Assembly (NCBI RefSeq): GCF_025602895.1
Contig: NW_026516325.1
Location: 62,001-126,000 of the forward strand
DNA from: Polychytrium aggregatum
Lineage: Eukaryota; Chytridiomycota; Chytridiomycetes; Polychytriales
Reading direction: 5' to 3'
DNA: 64,000 nt
In this document: positions 44,839 through 57,935 of the stretch, one piece after another
Layout of the letters: the number at the start of each line of letters is the position of its first letter
Numbering within the stretch: position 1 is the first letter of the stretch
Position numbers and translations under genes: made by a program
Notes under the pieces: generated by a model
Databases searched by the model: none
Told to the model about the DNA's origin: nothing
Seen by the model: the letters and a program-made list of their open reading frames with translations, nothing else

Positions 44839-47800
44839 CTAGGATAAGATCGTCTTGTTTTGGGACCTCAAAAACTCTTGGTAGTCTGCCCATTCGTGCT
44901 CTGGTGGAAGCAAGCCGCAGAGGATGCATGTTAACACACAAGACCCAGCCGTTGGATCGGAGGCCTTTCCAGCGACACCCACACCCACGCCGTCGCGGCA
45001 AGTTGGCCGGCCCATCCACCGGAAGGCCAACGCGTTGCTTCGGCAGCAATCGACAGTGCATTACCATGGCTGCACTCGGTCGCAGAGCTGTTGACAGAAA
45101 GCCGGTAGAGGATCATCATCACGAGCATGTGGAGCAGGGCGCAGTAGGCCAGGAATATCCACCGAGCGTATTTGCTCGCCAGGATGAGGCGACTGATCTG
45201 CAGCATCAGCTTTTCGATCGGATTGAGCGAGTTCATCCGCTTGGCCTCCTCCTGCTTGTGGAATCGCTGGAAGGGATCGAGATTGCCTTCGTAGATGGGC
45301 TTGTACTTGGCTGCGACGTCGTTTCCTCGGCTATGGAGCCCCGTCAGCTCCATATCGATCGCTGCGTGGCCACCCTGGTTGATTTCGGAGCGATGGGGCC
45401 AGACGATGAGAACCAACGGAGCGCAGTGCACGGCGCGGACAAGATCACAGGACTTACCCGGCTGCGATGCTCAGAGTACGACTCGGTGTATCGGAGCTTT
45501 TCATAGAGCTTGACATTGTCGCTCTTGAGGGTCTCGACCTGGCTCTGGAGCTGCGAGAGCGTGACGTTCAAAGTCCGGATCGTCTGTTTGGACAGCCAGA
45601 ATCCCGAGTGAGCGCGCACATACCAAATCAATGCCGAGGCAAAGTGCAGCGCACCACAGAGACAACGAACCAGTGCCAGTGCGAATCGCATATCCATTCA
45701 CACGCAGCAGGGCCACCGATTGCCAAGTCATCCATCCGATAATCCGGCACGGCGCACCTCTTCCAGTTCCACATTCTTTTGGCGGTATCGATCGCGCTGG
45801 CTCGTCAGGATCGGAATGATTGAGCCTGAACCGCTCGATTCCAGCGTGGGTGTGCTTGGTGGGGACGCTGCTCCTCCAGCAAATGACCGAGATGATATGA
45901 GCTCTGCCAGGCCGTCCTGTTGAGATATCGTCAGCCAAGTAAGCGATAATGCCGGCAAGCCCACGACGGTTTGCCATCATCGATCTGGCGGGCCAACTGT
46001 ATCGAGTCTGTTGCCGCCAGTCAACCGATCCGTGTCAGCGTCTGGTCGAGGCCGCAGCTTACCGTTGGGCTCGTCGGGACCTTTCGAGATGCGCCGGAGT
46101 GGACGTTGAGGCGATGGATGTCGTCTTCAAGCTGGTGGATCAACTGGCGTTGCTGCTCGACAGTGTCTGTCCTGGCGATGAGGTTGCGCTGTAACTCAGC
46201 GGTCTGGGTCTGGAGCTCGCTGATCAGCACCTGCCAAAGCGTTTGTTCAGTTAGCATCGGATGGCCGTTGTGGTCGGGACGACATCCACCACGGATGCAG
46301 TTCACTATGCAATGAGCTCGTCGTTTGGGGTCGATCCAGGTTTCTGCATCTCTGGGTCAGAAAGCTGGATGGATCGATGGCTACCTTGGCGTCCGTCAAC
46401 TCGACTTGCATGCGCCTGTTCTTTTCCAACATCAGCTTCTCGAGCGAATACTCGCCCAGGGCGGACACGTCAATGTCGTCGGGACTATCCGAACTTCGAA
46501 CAACACTCGAGAACTCTATAAACTATGATGATTCGATGCAACAAGACGGGTGGAATGGGACAATATGCGATGAAAGGTGGGAATGTGTCATTTGACGGGA
46601 GTTGTGTTAGTCCTCCGTGCGCACTCAAAACGCAGTCGCGCTGGATGACGAGACCCGAGGAGCCACCCGTGGCCATCTTACCTTCATCACCTCCAACTCC
46701 TTCTTGATCTCCTCATAGTCTTCCATCTCGCTGAGCCTGTTGCGCAGCGTCGATGCCTCCATCACGGCGATTTTGCAGTCGCGCTCGAGCTTGGCGATGC
46801 GTGCGGACGACTGTTGCTCCGTCTGAGCAAGTGCACTCTGGAGTTTTTCGCCTTCGCTTCGGAGACGAGCAAGCTCGGTCTGTCACGACGGATGAGGAAC
46901 AGGCGCAATGAGATTCTGACTGGTGCTGCGATTGCCCGGGGGCAGCGGGACACAGGATCCGCAAATAAAGCCAGCAAATACGACATTATCCAGAGGTCCT
47001 CTCACAGGGAGGATGATTGCGTCGCACCTCTTGCGATTCAACCCGAGTCTTGAAAGACGATCTGGGAACGGGACAAGCAGTCGAGTTAATACCTCCCGCC
47101 CGATCCATAGCGCGCGACCATGGATATGCTCGGAGGGCCAGTGAAAGACACGGAGTGCAGCCCATATTGAAGCAGGTGAGCGGCAAACTGCCAGTGATCA
47201 GCAAGGAGAGACACAGAAGCCAGCAACGATGCGGCCAAGCTATAAACGCAATACGACGTCGGCATGTCCCCATGTAACCCATCCAACCACCACAATCGAG
47301 ACAAGATCGTACTCGGCTTCTCGAAGATCGCTCGTCTCCCCGTCGGTGCCACGGAGATCCTGAAGCTCTTGAAGGAGATTTTCCTGCGATGGAACAATCA
47401 CAGACGGACCAGAATCACGTCAGCACTCGTCTGACCGCCAGTCAACCTGTCCATCCGCACGACTGAATCTTTTTTGATGGCGCTCACATTATCGCGCTCC
47501 AGCTGTGCATTTTTGAGGTTGGCACGCTCCAGATCCATCAGACAGATCTCAAGCTCGCCAAGCTTCAGCGCGATTTCGTTGTCTGTCAGTGTGAGGGGTA
47601 TCGAGAACAACTTAATCTTGGAGTCGAGACAAGTTCCGTGCGGGCTGCTAGTGCACCGGCTGCGATAGAGCACTGCTACTCCCGGCCAAACGCACGACAA
47701 TCCAGGCCGGAGGCACAAGACCGCTGGCCATACCGTATTTCTGCGAGTGGTCGACGAGCAGCGCCTGAGTCTGGTTGTTGGTGCTCTGGAGCTTCAGCAC

Positions 47801-48138
47801 GAGATCCTTGGACTGGTTTAGCTGGCGCTGCAGTGAATATTCACTGCCGACGCGCGGAGCGAAAGGAACAGGATCATACAGGACAAAGGGCCAGGCCGAA
47901 TCGTGGTCAGCCGCGCTGTTTCTCGAAATGAAGCAGGGTCGTCGGTGTGGCTGCAAGTGGCAGCTGCCTCAATGCAGAGGAACGAATAAGGCCACGCTTC
48001 TTTGGAAAGCGTCTCAAGACTCGCTGCTTACGTCTCCTTGTAGATCCTGATCTTCTCGTCCAGGAACTGCTTCATCTCGTTTTCTTTCTGCGTGACCTTC
48101 TCCAGAACCATCTCGTCGAGCTTCTCGCCACGGGACAA

Positions 48139-48220
<82 letters not shown>

Positions 48221-49923
48221 AAGGAGGAAGAATGTTAATCGTTGCGGTCTTTCTATCATCACCATCACCATCACCATCACCATCACCATCACCATCACCA
48301 TCACCATCACCATCACCATCACCATCACCATCACCATCACCATCACCATCACCATCACCATCACCATCACCATCACCATCACCATCACCATCACCATCAC
48401 CATCACCATCACCATCACCATCACCATCACCATCACCATCACCATCACCATCACCATCACCATCACCATCACCATCACCATCACCGCTATCCATCCTGTG
48501 GCTTTGAAGCCACCTTGAATTGCAGCTGTCGATTGTGGGTCGCCTACCTTGGCCTCGTACTTGCTGAGGCGTTGCTTCAGAGCCTGGGCGTTGGCCTCGG
48601 ACGACTTGAGGGCTGCTGTCTGTGCGTTCGCCGCCGCCAGCTCCTCGCGCAGCTTTTCGTTTTCGATCTGGAGCGAGTTAAAGTCGTTGATCTTGGAGGC
48701 ATGCTCCTGGAGGACGATGGCGCGGTGTAATCAAGGGCGAAAAGGAGGCGCATGAGCAAAGCGGCCCCATCCAACAGAGCCATGATTCGGCGCTGTGCGA
48801 GTTGGTCAAGGATCGCCTGGCCGGGTTGGCGACGGGCGGATGGCTGACGCTGTTGTCACCAGAGACTTGTTTGCACACCACTCACCGCCACGCCGCTGAT
48901 GAGCGGGGCTGGATCCGGTGCATCCGCCAGCAGCTTGTAGAGGCTCAAGAAAGCCGTCTCGGCCGCCTTGGTCCGCTTTGTGATGCAATCGATTTCGGAC
49001 TGATAGCCCTTGAGTAGGTTCTTGAACTCTTTCTGCTTCTCGTCGTCAGGCAGTCGTTTGAAGTCTGTGATGCCAGCCAAATGCCCGGTCGATTCATGGT
49101 CGTTCCATTGCATCGGGTTGATCCAGGGAGTGAGAGGCAGCGAGACGAATCAGTGGCTACCTGTTGGAGACAGCTGACATTCGGTTCAATCTCCCTCTCT
49201 TTTCATCTATCACCATGGCTATCCCGCAACAACGGACATCAATCACCGTCGGCTGACTCGGCCGGGAACCCCGCTGGGATATGCAGCCAGACGAATCCAT
49301 GACCGAGAAACGGGCCGCCGCCCAGAACTACATCGATGGCGATGCCGATGTCGATACCTTTGGTCTGCTCGGCAAGCTTCTTGCGGCTGGCGAGGCCTTC
49401 TTTCTGGTTCTCGACAATCTCCAGGCCCTGCTCGTCGAGCTCGCGCTGTAGCTTCGAGAGATTGGCATCTATCCCCACAGCACAATCCAAGATCCGTCGC
49501 GCCAAAGGATAGGGGCGGCATATTTGCACAGATCGTCGATGACGTGGATTGTTGATGTTGGATACGTTGGCGAATGACGTGGTGGAGGATATCGTGGTGA
49601 CGGCAGGTGTGGAGAGGAGGAAAGAAGAGCAAAGCCGTCGCGAGGGGAACCAGAGGTCAGTAACTCTGGCCTTGATCGATCAGCTGTGAGGCAATCGGAC
49701 TGTTCTCCATCGAATAGAAGGGCTTTCGGGAGACAGAGGCAGATAAAACTGAGAACATGTCCGTTCCCGATATGTTGGAGGCGGCTCTTGCGACGAAGGG
49801 AGGGCAGCACGATCAAGAGGCAAAACTCGGGCAAGAAGCGACCGCGGAAAATGTCCTGGGATGGGGAAGAGCCTTGGCCTTACTCTGCCAGAACTTGATG
49901 GCGGAGAGCAGTCCCTCGTCCAT
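44839..49923 (-). CDS. COY1: CASP/COY1-type golgin, tail-anchored Golgi coiled-coil protein
   Basis: CASP (yeast Coy1) is a Golgi-membrane golgin involved in retrograde vesicle transport. About fifteen minus-strand exons were followed. The first (49923-49884) reads [13 protein letters not shown] and joins exon 2 (49468-49358) as [15 protein letters not shown]. Exon 3 (49064-48886) has [20 protein letters not shown] and [14 protein letters not shown], a CASP signature. Long coiled-coil exons follow. The exon near 45332-45069 has [34 protein letters not shown] and the C-terminal membrane helix [20 protein letters not shown]. The last exon ends in NKTILS with the stop at 44839. The intron 48547-48124 is almost wholly hexanucleotide repeats. 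Internal exon borders are only partly verified. Confidence 0.88.
48139..48220. repeat. Hexanucleotide microsatellite, unit GTCGGT, about 13.7 copies
   Basis: Perfect 82-nt array inside an intron of the CASP/COY1 gene (minus strand reads CGACAC-type units), close to the acceptor side. Confidence 0.95.
48258..48485. repeat. Hexanucleotide microsatellite, unit ACCATC, about 38 copies
   Basis: A perfect run of about 228 nt in the same CASP/COY1 intron. It is open in several frames, giving artefactual poly-His, Ser-Pro, Asp-Gly and Met-Val reading frames. Confidence 0.97.
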
Positions 49924-50652
49924 GGCGGGCGCTCAGGGTAGAAACAGATCTGCGGTGTGAGGAAGAAGGGAGGGAGGAGCGATGGTTTGGCAAAGGTCTC
50001 CAGAGACAGAAATGGCCGAGATGCAGAGAAACCAGCCGGGCTGGTGCGGAGGACGAAAGGGAGCAGGCCAAGGGGGCAATCCTCCCGCCCACCAATGGCG
50101 AGGCTCCGTCTGTCAGGCCCGTTTGCTGTCGGCTGGTCGGCGACGACGAAGAGAGTTTGGGGGATGTTGCGAGGGCAGATGCCAATGGACAGGAAGCTGC
50201 AGCCGTGGTGGGTGATGGAATGGTGCGCTGGGAAGGCTGCCGGTCTTCCCGATGGTGGTTGGGCAACCTCCAAACGAAGATGACAGGTCTCCAGAATCAC
50301 CCTCGATTCTCTCTGCCAGACAGGGTACACACTGGATGAGAGTCTCCGCAGCTATTATCGGGGCATTGTGACGGATGGTTTTCGCTCAAACAGCCATCGC
50401 CTTTGGCAAGTCAATTCAGACGCAGAAACAGGCTGGAAAATGAGGCTTTGTTGGAGGGCAAGACAGCCAATTTCGGTTATTCATTAGAGGGAGGGCGCAT
50501 AGGCACACACATTCGCCGAGATACACATTCATATGGACATACATTCATAGGGGCGCACATATATATGCATACACATTCATGACGGACACACATTCATAGG
50601 GGAGGGGCAAAGAAGCAGGGACCGTGCCATGTCTTCTCTGGATGGAGAGCAT
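49924..50652. other. Intergenic region between the golgin and chitinase genes
   Basis: About 730 bases with the CASP/COY1 promoter and the chitinase 3' flank. Near 50500-50600 short ACACATTCATA-type words recur with AT-rich spacing. No gene was seen. Confidence 0.5.
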
Positions 50653-52431
50653 TTACTTCAGCGTGACGTCCCAGAAGTGCTCGACGCAAGCAACGTACTG
50701 GCCATCGATCAGGCCGTTGAAAGGGGTCTGGTAGTTGACCAGCTCACACTCGTAGGGAGTCGAGGACTGGTCCCAGTAGATGTAGATGGCAGCGGAGCTG
50801 GCGGAACTGAACAGACCCATGCCGGCGCAGGCCATGTTGTCGTGGCTGATGTCGATGCTGAGATCGGCGGTAAAGTTGCGGTAGTAGTTGATGCGGTTCT
50901 GGGCGGCGGCCTTGGTGGGCGAGTCCTGGCACTCGCTGTTGATGATCTGGATGGTGGTGGGGAAGTTGTTGCCGAGGCCGCGCGAGATGTCATCGGCGTT
51001 GGGCACCCAGGTACCGTCAATGACAAACAGCATCGAGGGCTTGGGCGGCTGCGGGTAGACAAAGAAGAACACGGCCGAGGCCAGGTTGAGCCAGGTGGTG
51101 GCGACATTGTCAGGGCTGTCGAGCAGGAGGTTGGCATCGCCATAGAGGACTTCGCTGAAGGCGGCATAGTTGTAGTAGTAGCTGAGCTGCTTGGCACCGC
51201 GGCCAAAGTACTGCAGCCAGTTGCCAGAGGAGTCCTTGCCACAGGTCCAGACGTTGTTCCAGAAGGGGTTGCCGACACAGTCGTTGTTGTAGCCGCAGCT
51301 GGCGCCGCCAGGGCAGCCATTCTCCCGAACGGCAACGAGGCCCTGGAGCCACTCGGGGATGCCGTACTGCTCGACACTGTGGCCGCCGGTCTCCTGGTCA
51401 AAGTGGGCAAACATGGTGGCGAGCGAGCGCTTGCAGAGGGCATCGGCATCGCGGCCGTCGGTATAGTCACCGCAGAAGCCGCTGAACTTGGCGACGGCCT
51501 GGAGGAAGCCGGTGTAGGTGTACAGGGGATCGGCGACCGAAAAGTAGTACTGCCACTTGCTCAGGGGAAGGTACTGTTCGACACGCTTGACGTTGGAAGG
51601 GTTGCTGGGGTTCAGGGGAGCGACGGCGCTGACGATGGAGTTGTCGCGGGTGGCGATCGAGGCCTTGACTTGCTGGAAGTAGGTCGAGTTGGTCAGCGAG
51701 GCAGCGTATTGCTGAGCCTCGGCCAGGGTGGGAATACCATCGATGGGGGGACCGCTGGGCATGCCGTTGGGGTTGCAAGGGCCCTGGGAGACCCAGTTGG
51801 TGGAGTTGTTGGGCCAGTCACCGGCATTGGCGTAGTACTTGTTGATGTAGTTGATGTTGAGGTAGCTGACGAGAGAGTCGCCGGGGTAGGTCCAGATCTC
51901 GACCCAACCTTGGCCGCAAGTGGGCAGGCCAGTGGGGATGGTGGTGCTGGTGGTAGTGGTGGTAGTGGTAGTCTTGGTGGTGGTGGTGGTAGTAGTGGTG
52001 GTAGGCTTAGTAGTAGTAGTGGTGGTGGTAGTGGTGGGCTTGGTGGTGGTAGTGGTGGGCTTGGTGGTGGTAGTCTTGGTGGTAGTAGTAGTGGTACGAG
52101 CAGGGGTAGTGGTGGTGGTGGTGGTGGTGCGGGCAGGGGTAGTCGTGGTAGTAGTAGTCGTGGTGGTGGTGGCGGTGGCGACGCTGGTGGCAGGGCCGTT
52201 CAGGGTCCAGAGAGCGTTGCCGGCGATGGGAGCCCACGGAGCGATGGCAGTGTGCGGGATGGCACAGATCCAGGTGTTCCCGCCATAAGTAACGCAGTCA
52301 CCGATGTTATAGGTGGCACCGACGGCCCAGTTGGGGCACGACAGGGCGGCGGCGAGGGGGGCGGCCAGCGAGAAGCTGGTGAGGCAGGCCAGCAGGAGCG
52401 ACAGGACCAGGAGGGCTTTGAAGTGCTTCAT
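50653..52431 (-). CDS. Secreted GH19 chitinase with N-terminal CBM5/12 chitin-binding module
   Basis: Glycoside hydrolase family 19 enzymes cleave chitin with inversion. The single uninterrupted ORF encodes 592 aa. Residues 1-24 form a signal peptide (MKHFKALLVLSLLLACLTSF then SLAA). A CBM5/12-like module follows (CPNWAVGATYNIGDCVTYGG), then a Thr/Lys-rich linker of about 75 residues encoded near 51945-52185, then the catalytic domain. The two expected acidic residues are Glu347 in FDQETGGHS (HETTGG in plant enzymes) and Glu370 in AVREN. The substrate-cleft block YFGRGAKQLSYYYNY matches the family YYGRGPIQLSxNYNY, and KPSMLFVI matches KPSxHDV. It is intronless, unlike nearly all its neighbours. 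Fungal chitinases are usually GH18, so horizontal origin or a retained ancestral gene should be considered. The ATG used directly precedes the signal peptide. Confidence 0.93.
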   Translation of the reverse strand: MKHFKALLVLSLLLACLTSFSLAAPLAAALSCPNWAVGATYNIGDCVTYGGNTWICAIPHTAIAPWAPIAGNALWTLNGPATSVATATTTTTTTTTTTPARTTTTTTTTPARTTTTTTKTTTTKPTTTTTKPTTTTTTTTTKPTTTTTTTTTKTTTTTTTTSTTIPTGLPTCGQGWVEIWTYPGDSLVSYLNINYINKYYANAGDWPNNSTNWVSQGPCNPNGMPSGPPIDGIPTLAEAQQYAASLTNSTYFQQVKASIATRDNSIVSAVAPLNPSNPSNVKRVEQYLPLSKWQYYFSVADPLYTYTGFLQAVAKFSGFCGDYTDGRDADALCKRSLATMFAHFDQETGGHSVEQYGIPEWLQGLVAVRENGCPGGASCGYNNDCVGNPFWNNVWTCGKDSSGNWLQYFGRGAKQLSYYYNYAAFSEVLYGDANLLLDSPDNVATTWLNLASAVFFFVYPQPPKPSMLFVIDGTWVPNADDISRGLGNNFPTTIQIINSECQDSPTKAAAQNRINYYRNFTADLSIDISHDNMACAGMGLFSSASSAAIYIYWDQSSTPYECELVNYQTPFNGLIDGQYVACVEHFWDVTLK

Positions 52432-54894
52432 GGTCGGCAGGGCTGAGGCAGAGACAGAGGCGGTGGCAGCGAAGAGGCAGGCGCGAGGCAGGAAACGAAG
52501 AAGAGGACAGCAGGACGAGGGCGACAGGAGAGGTGCGGGCACGGGCGGTCGTTTCCGCGATCCTGGGCTGGCGACGGAGCAGGATGGCAGCGGCGTTGGG
52601 CTATTTATACAGCTTGACGCCGCCCCGATCCAACGGAGGGCGGCTGGCGATGGCCCCGTGCGCCGGTCTCGATGCTGGGCAGAACAAGAAGCACCGATGG
52701 TGGAACAGGCAAGGTCAGGCGAGGGGTGCAAGAGCGCTGCCGTGTGACGGCCACAAGAAAAGGCATGCCGCGCAGCCAGGCTCCATGGACACCGAGAGGC
52801 GCGGGGCTCGGGGAAGGCGAGACGAACGCATGATGGAACGCGGGTGTGCTGCTGCCGGGGTGTTGCTGCTGGGGGGTGTGCTGTGGGAGCATGTGTTGGG
52901 GGGCCGTCGGTTGGTGGGAGCGAGAGAGAGGACTAGGATGTTGAGGCAGGAGGATCAGGCATGTGCTGCTGGCAGGAGGGAGACGACAGAGACCATGGAA
53001 GATGCAGGATGTTGATAAACAGAACACGCAGAACACATAGAACGCATAGAATACATAGAAGACAACTTGCAGAACAGAAGCAAACGCACAGAACACTTGG
53101 CATCCGGAACAAGCGCCAGCGGGAACAAGCGCTGGGCAGCAACAAGCGACAGGTCGGGCATTCGGTCTTCCCTGGCGCGCTCACGCACGGGTCGGGTGAC
53201 AGAAACCCCACCCACGGCCCTCTTGTTGGGGACAGAACACAGGCCCACGCCGGTTGTCCAAGGGCGCTCGTGACCACAAAAACGTGAGACCGACGTCGGC
53301 GGCGGCGTTGGGGGCAAGCAGGGGCAGGCGGCTGGCTCGTTGGATCCCCGCACAAGGCCAGTGCTGCACAGCAGAGTGGTGCCTCTGAGGTTGTGTCTGC
53401 CGCGGCAAGGCAGGGCCACGCAAGCGACGGAAGGCAGGGCAATGGAGCTCCATGCGATACAATGCAAGGAATTCAAAGAACGCAGAAGAACGCACAGAAG
53501 AGCAAGGCCGGACGCAGACGCGCGAAAGAAAAAAGGGAAAGGCATCACGATCAAAGGGGATCAGCCGAGCCAGGCCAGATGAATGTCACGCGAGCGCTGG
53601 CGGGGCGGGCGTGGTGCACATGGAGGGTTGCAGGCCTGCGATGGAGCAGATGGAAGGCGGGGTGTGTGGCAGATTGTCGTGCCAGAGCGGGTGCGATGGA
53701 GAGGTCAGGGCGGGTGGGGACAGGCCGCTTGGAGGACGGTCCAAGAATCATCCGCATGGCTCGGTGTGCTTTTCGAATCTAGTTTGCTTGTGGGCATTGT
53801 CGGTCGACATTGCCTGTGGGATTTGTGAACTGAGAGCGCGAATTGAATGTCCGAATCGGCCGGGATCGACACCAGATCGCACCGGATCGCACCGGATCGC
53901 ACCGGATCGCACCGGACCAGGCAGATGACCCGGTCGACAGCTGCTGGCGGCTGGTGGGCCCGCGGTGCTCATGTCACCCCGTAATGAGCCCTGCAATGCC
54001 GGCCGGGCACACGACCGCTCGGCCGTGGGACCGGATCACAGGGTCGGTTGTGCCGACGGCGTGCATCCGGAATGGTTCGATCGGTGCGATGCGCTGTTGT
54101 GGTGAACAACACAGCACTTTTGCCTTGGATTGACTGCCCTGCATTGTCTGCTTTCCCACGGGCGATTCGTCCATCTCGCTCTCGCCCTCGCTCTCTCTCT
54201 CGCTCTCGCCCTCGCTCTCTCCTGCTCTCGCTCCACGAATGAATTTCATTGTCAGCCGCCTGCCTTTTCTGGCCGCGCCGTCGCACACGCGGCTCGATCC
54301 GCGCCACCGCCGCACTCGATCCGGCTGCAGTCGCCCGCCTTCGAGGGTTTTCTTTTTCGAGCTCACCGCCGATTTCCCCCCCTGCTCCATCATCCCGATC
54401 CCTATCAGGTATATCTGCGCTGGACATCCGCCCGCCTTCGCATCCCTCAGCCGTCCAGAGGACATTATTGTGCGTCTTGGGAAGGGTCGCTGTTCTATTT
54501 CTGAGAGGGTGGTGTGCCGCCGTTTGGTCCTGACGTTCCCGACGGCTCCTGCGGCCGCACACGCGCAAATGCTGGGGGGGGGGAATCGGTGATGCATCTG
54601 CTGGCGAAATGCGCGTCCGCCTCCCTCCTGGACGCTCTCGCTGTTATTGTTTATCCCGGCCCGCTCGACGCACGGTGCTCCGCCAGCTGCACTCTGCATC
54701 ATCACCAATGCTGTCCTCGGTCCACCCTTTCTTGTTGGTTGCTGGTTTTCGCGCTCGCCGATATCTGCGTTTGGAGTGGTGGATGGCACGCCAACAGCTA
54801 ACGAGCCTGTGGCTTCTTCTGTCTTCCCGCATTGTCTGCGCTGTGCTGCCGCGCATTCCCGTCTGCAGACGCTCTTTCGTTCACCCTATCAGTC
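52432..54894. other. Long intergenic region, chitinase and PP2A divergent promoters
   Basis: Almost 2.5 kb without a recognisable gene between divergent starts. It includes runs of AGAACACATAGAA-like words (53018-53065), a GCACCGGATC array (53877-53920), a CTCTCGC-rich pyrimidine tract (54172-54236) and a C/T-rich leader before PP2A. ORFs across it are compositional. Confidence 0.5.
53877..53920. repeat. Tandem repeat, 10-nt unit GCACCGGATC, about 4 copies
   Basis: Consecutive ATCGCACCGG units between the chitinase and PP2A genes. Confidence 0.9.
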
Positions 54895-56858
<1,964 letters not shown>

Positions 56859-57935
56859 AGACATAGACTGGACGCACCGGCACTGTCGAGACACCTTAAT
56901 CTGGCTGCATTGGGACAAGGCGAAAGGCAGAATGGAGGAACAAGTTTCGCTCAGGAGGCTCCGGCTGTGCTGTACATTTCAAGGTTGACCTTTCCCCCTC
57001 CCCAATCGGACCCACCACTCTTAACCACTTTCCCTGGCCGGAATGCATCCGCTCTTGCCTATGCACGCCGTTCTGTCGTGGGCCCCTTCGAATATCGACC
57101 TGCCGTGTGCCCTGATCGCTTGCATCGACACCAGCAGTGTGCCTCCATATCTCGGGTGCCTTGCGGCACATGGACGATGAAGAGTTGAGCAGTAGCGTGT
57201 GACTCTTTCTGTTGTTTGGTGCTTTCGGTTGACTGTTGATTGGCAGCCGCAGGCTCTCCTTGGTTTGGGGAAACGATTTGCGCTTGTTTGATATTATGCT
57301 CTGTTGGTTTTTTATCTTTCTTTGTTTCTCTTCTCTTCTCTTCTCTTCTCTTCTCTTCTCTTCTCTCACTTGTTCCTGGCGTTACTTTTACTTTGATACT
57401 GGATGATTTTCCCTCCCTCTCTCCCTCCCTCGTAGTTACGCATTCCCGTCCCGCTCTATTCCTCTCACCTTGATTTGCTCGTGTTCATGCTTATCCATTC
57501 TTTCGCCGAGATAAACTCGATTTAACCGAGCACCCTTGCTTCGTTGCGCGATTCCAGTGGAGTGATGGACAGAAGGGGTGCTCATCGATTTGTCCAGCAC
57601 AGTATTCCCAAAGGCGACCGTGTGTATTCGGAGCCCAGCAGAGGCAGCCAATTTCAAAATCTGTGCCAGTTGCGATTTTGGCCTTGGGCTGAGCGGGGAT
57701 AATATCAGTTTTGCCGCCTCTGCGGGTGAATGGCGGCGAAATGGCACGCCACACCCCGGCTCGATATCGAGCTTGGTTTCTCGCACCGCTCGTTCATGCC
57801 AGCAGGACCGCTCGAGTCTACCCTGCTCGTCATCCTCATCTGCTTCTGCTTCTGCTTCTGCTTCTGCTTCTGCTCGTGCTTCTGCTCGTGCTTCTGCTTC
57901 TGCACCGACTCGGCCTCGTCTTGCCAGTATCCAAC
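56859..57935. other. Intergenic region with pyrimidine repeats
   Basis: About 1.1 kb with the PP2A 3' flank and the promoter of the DUF1295 gene. It contains a (TTCTC)n run at 57326-57366 and a (CTTCTG)n run at 57841-57903, the latter directly before the start codon and probably in the 5' leader. No gene was recognised. Confidence 0.55.
57326..57366. repeat. Pentanucleotide microsatellite (TTCTC)n
   Basis: About eight copies of TTCTC in an otherwise T-rich stretch downstream of the PP2A gene. Confidence 0.9.

Noticed and set aside
48242-48730. Open frame with about 78 consecutive histidines (+) and companion Asp-Gly and Met-Val frames (-)
   Set aside because: These are translations of the intronic ACCATC hexanucleotide array; any frame of a stop-free hexamer is open. 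The true gene here is the minus-strand golgin, for which the array is intronic.
50629-52446. 605-codon open frame on the + strand rich in Gly, Val and Asp
   Set aside because: Shadow of the GH19 chitinase on the other strand; its composition mirrors the Thr-linker repeats and it has no motif.
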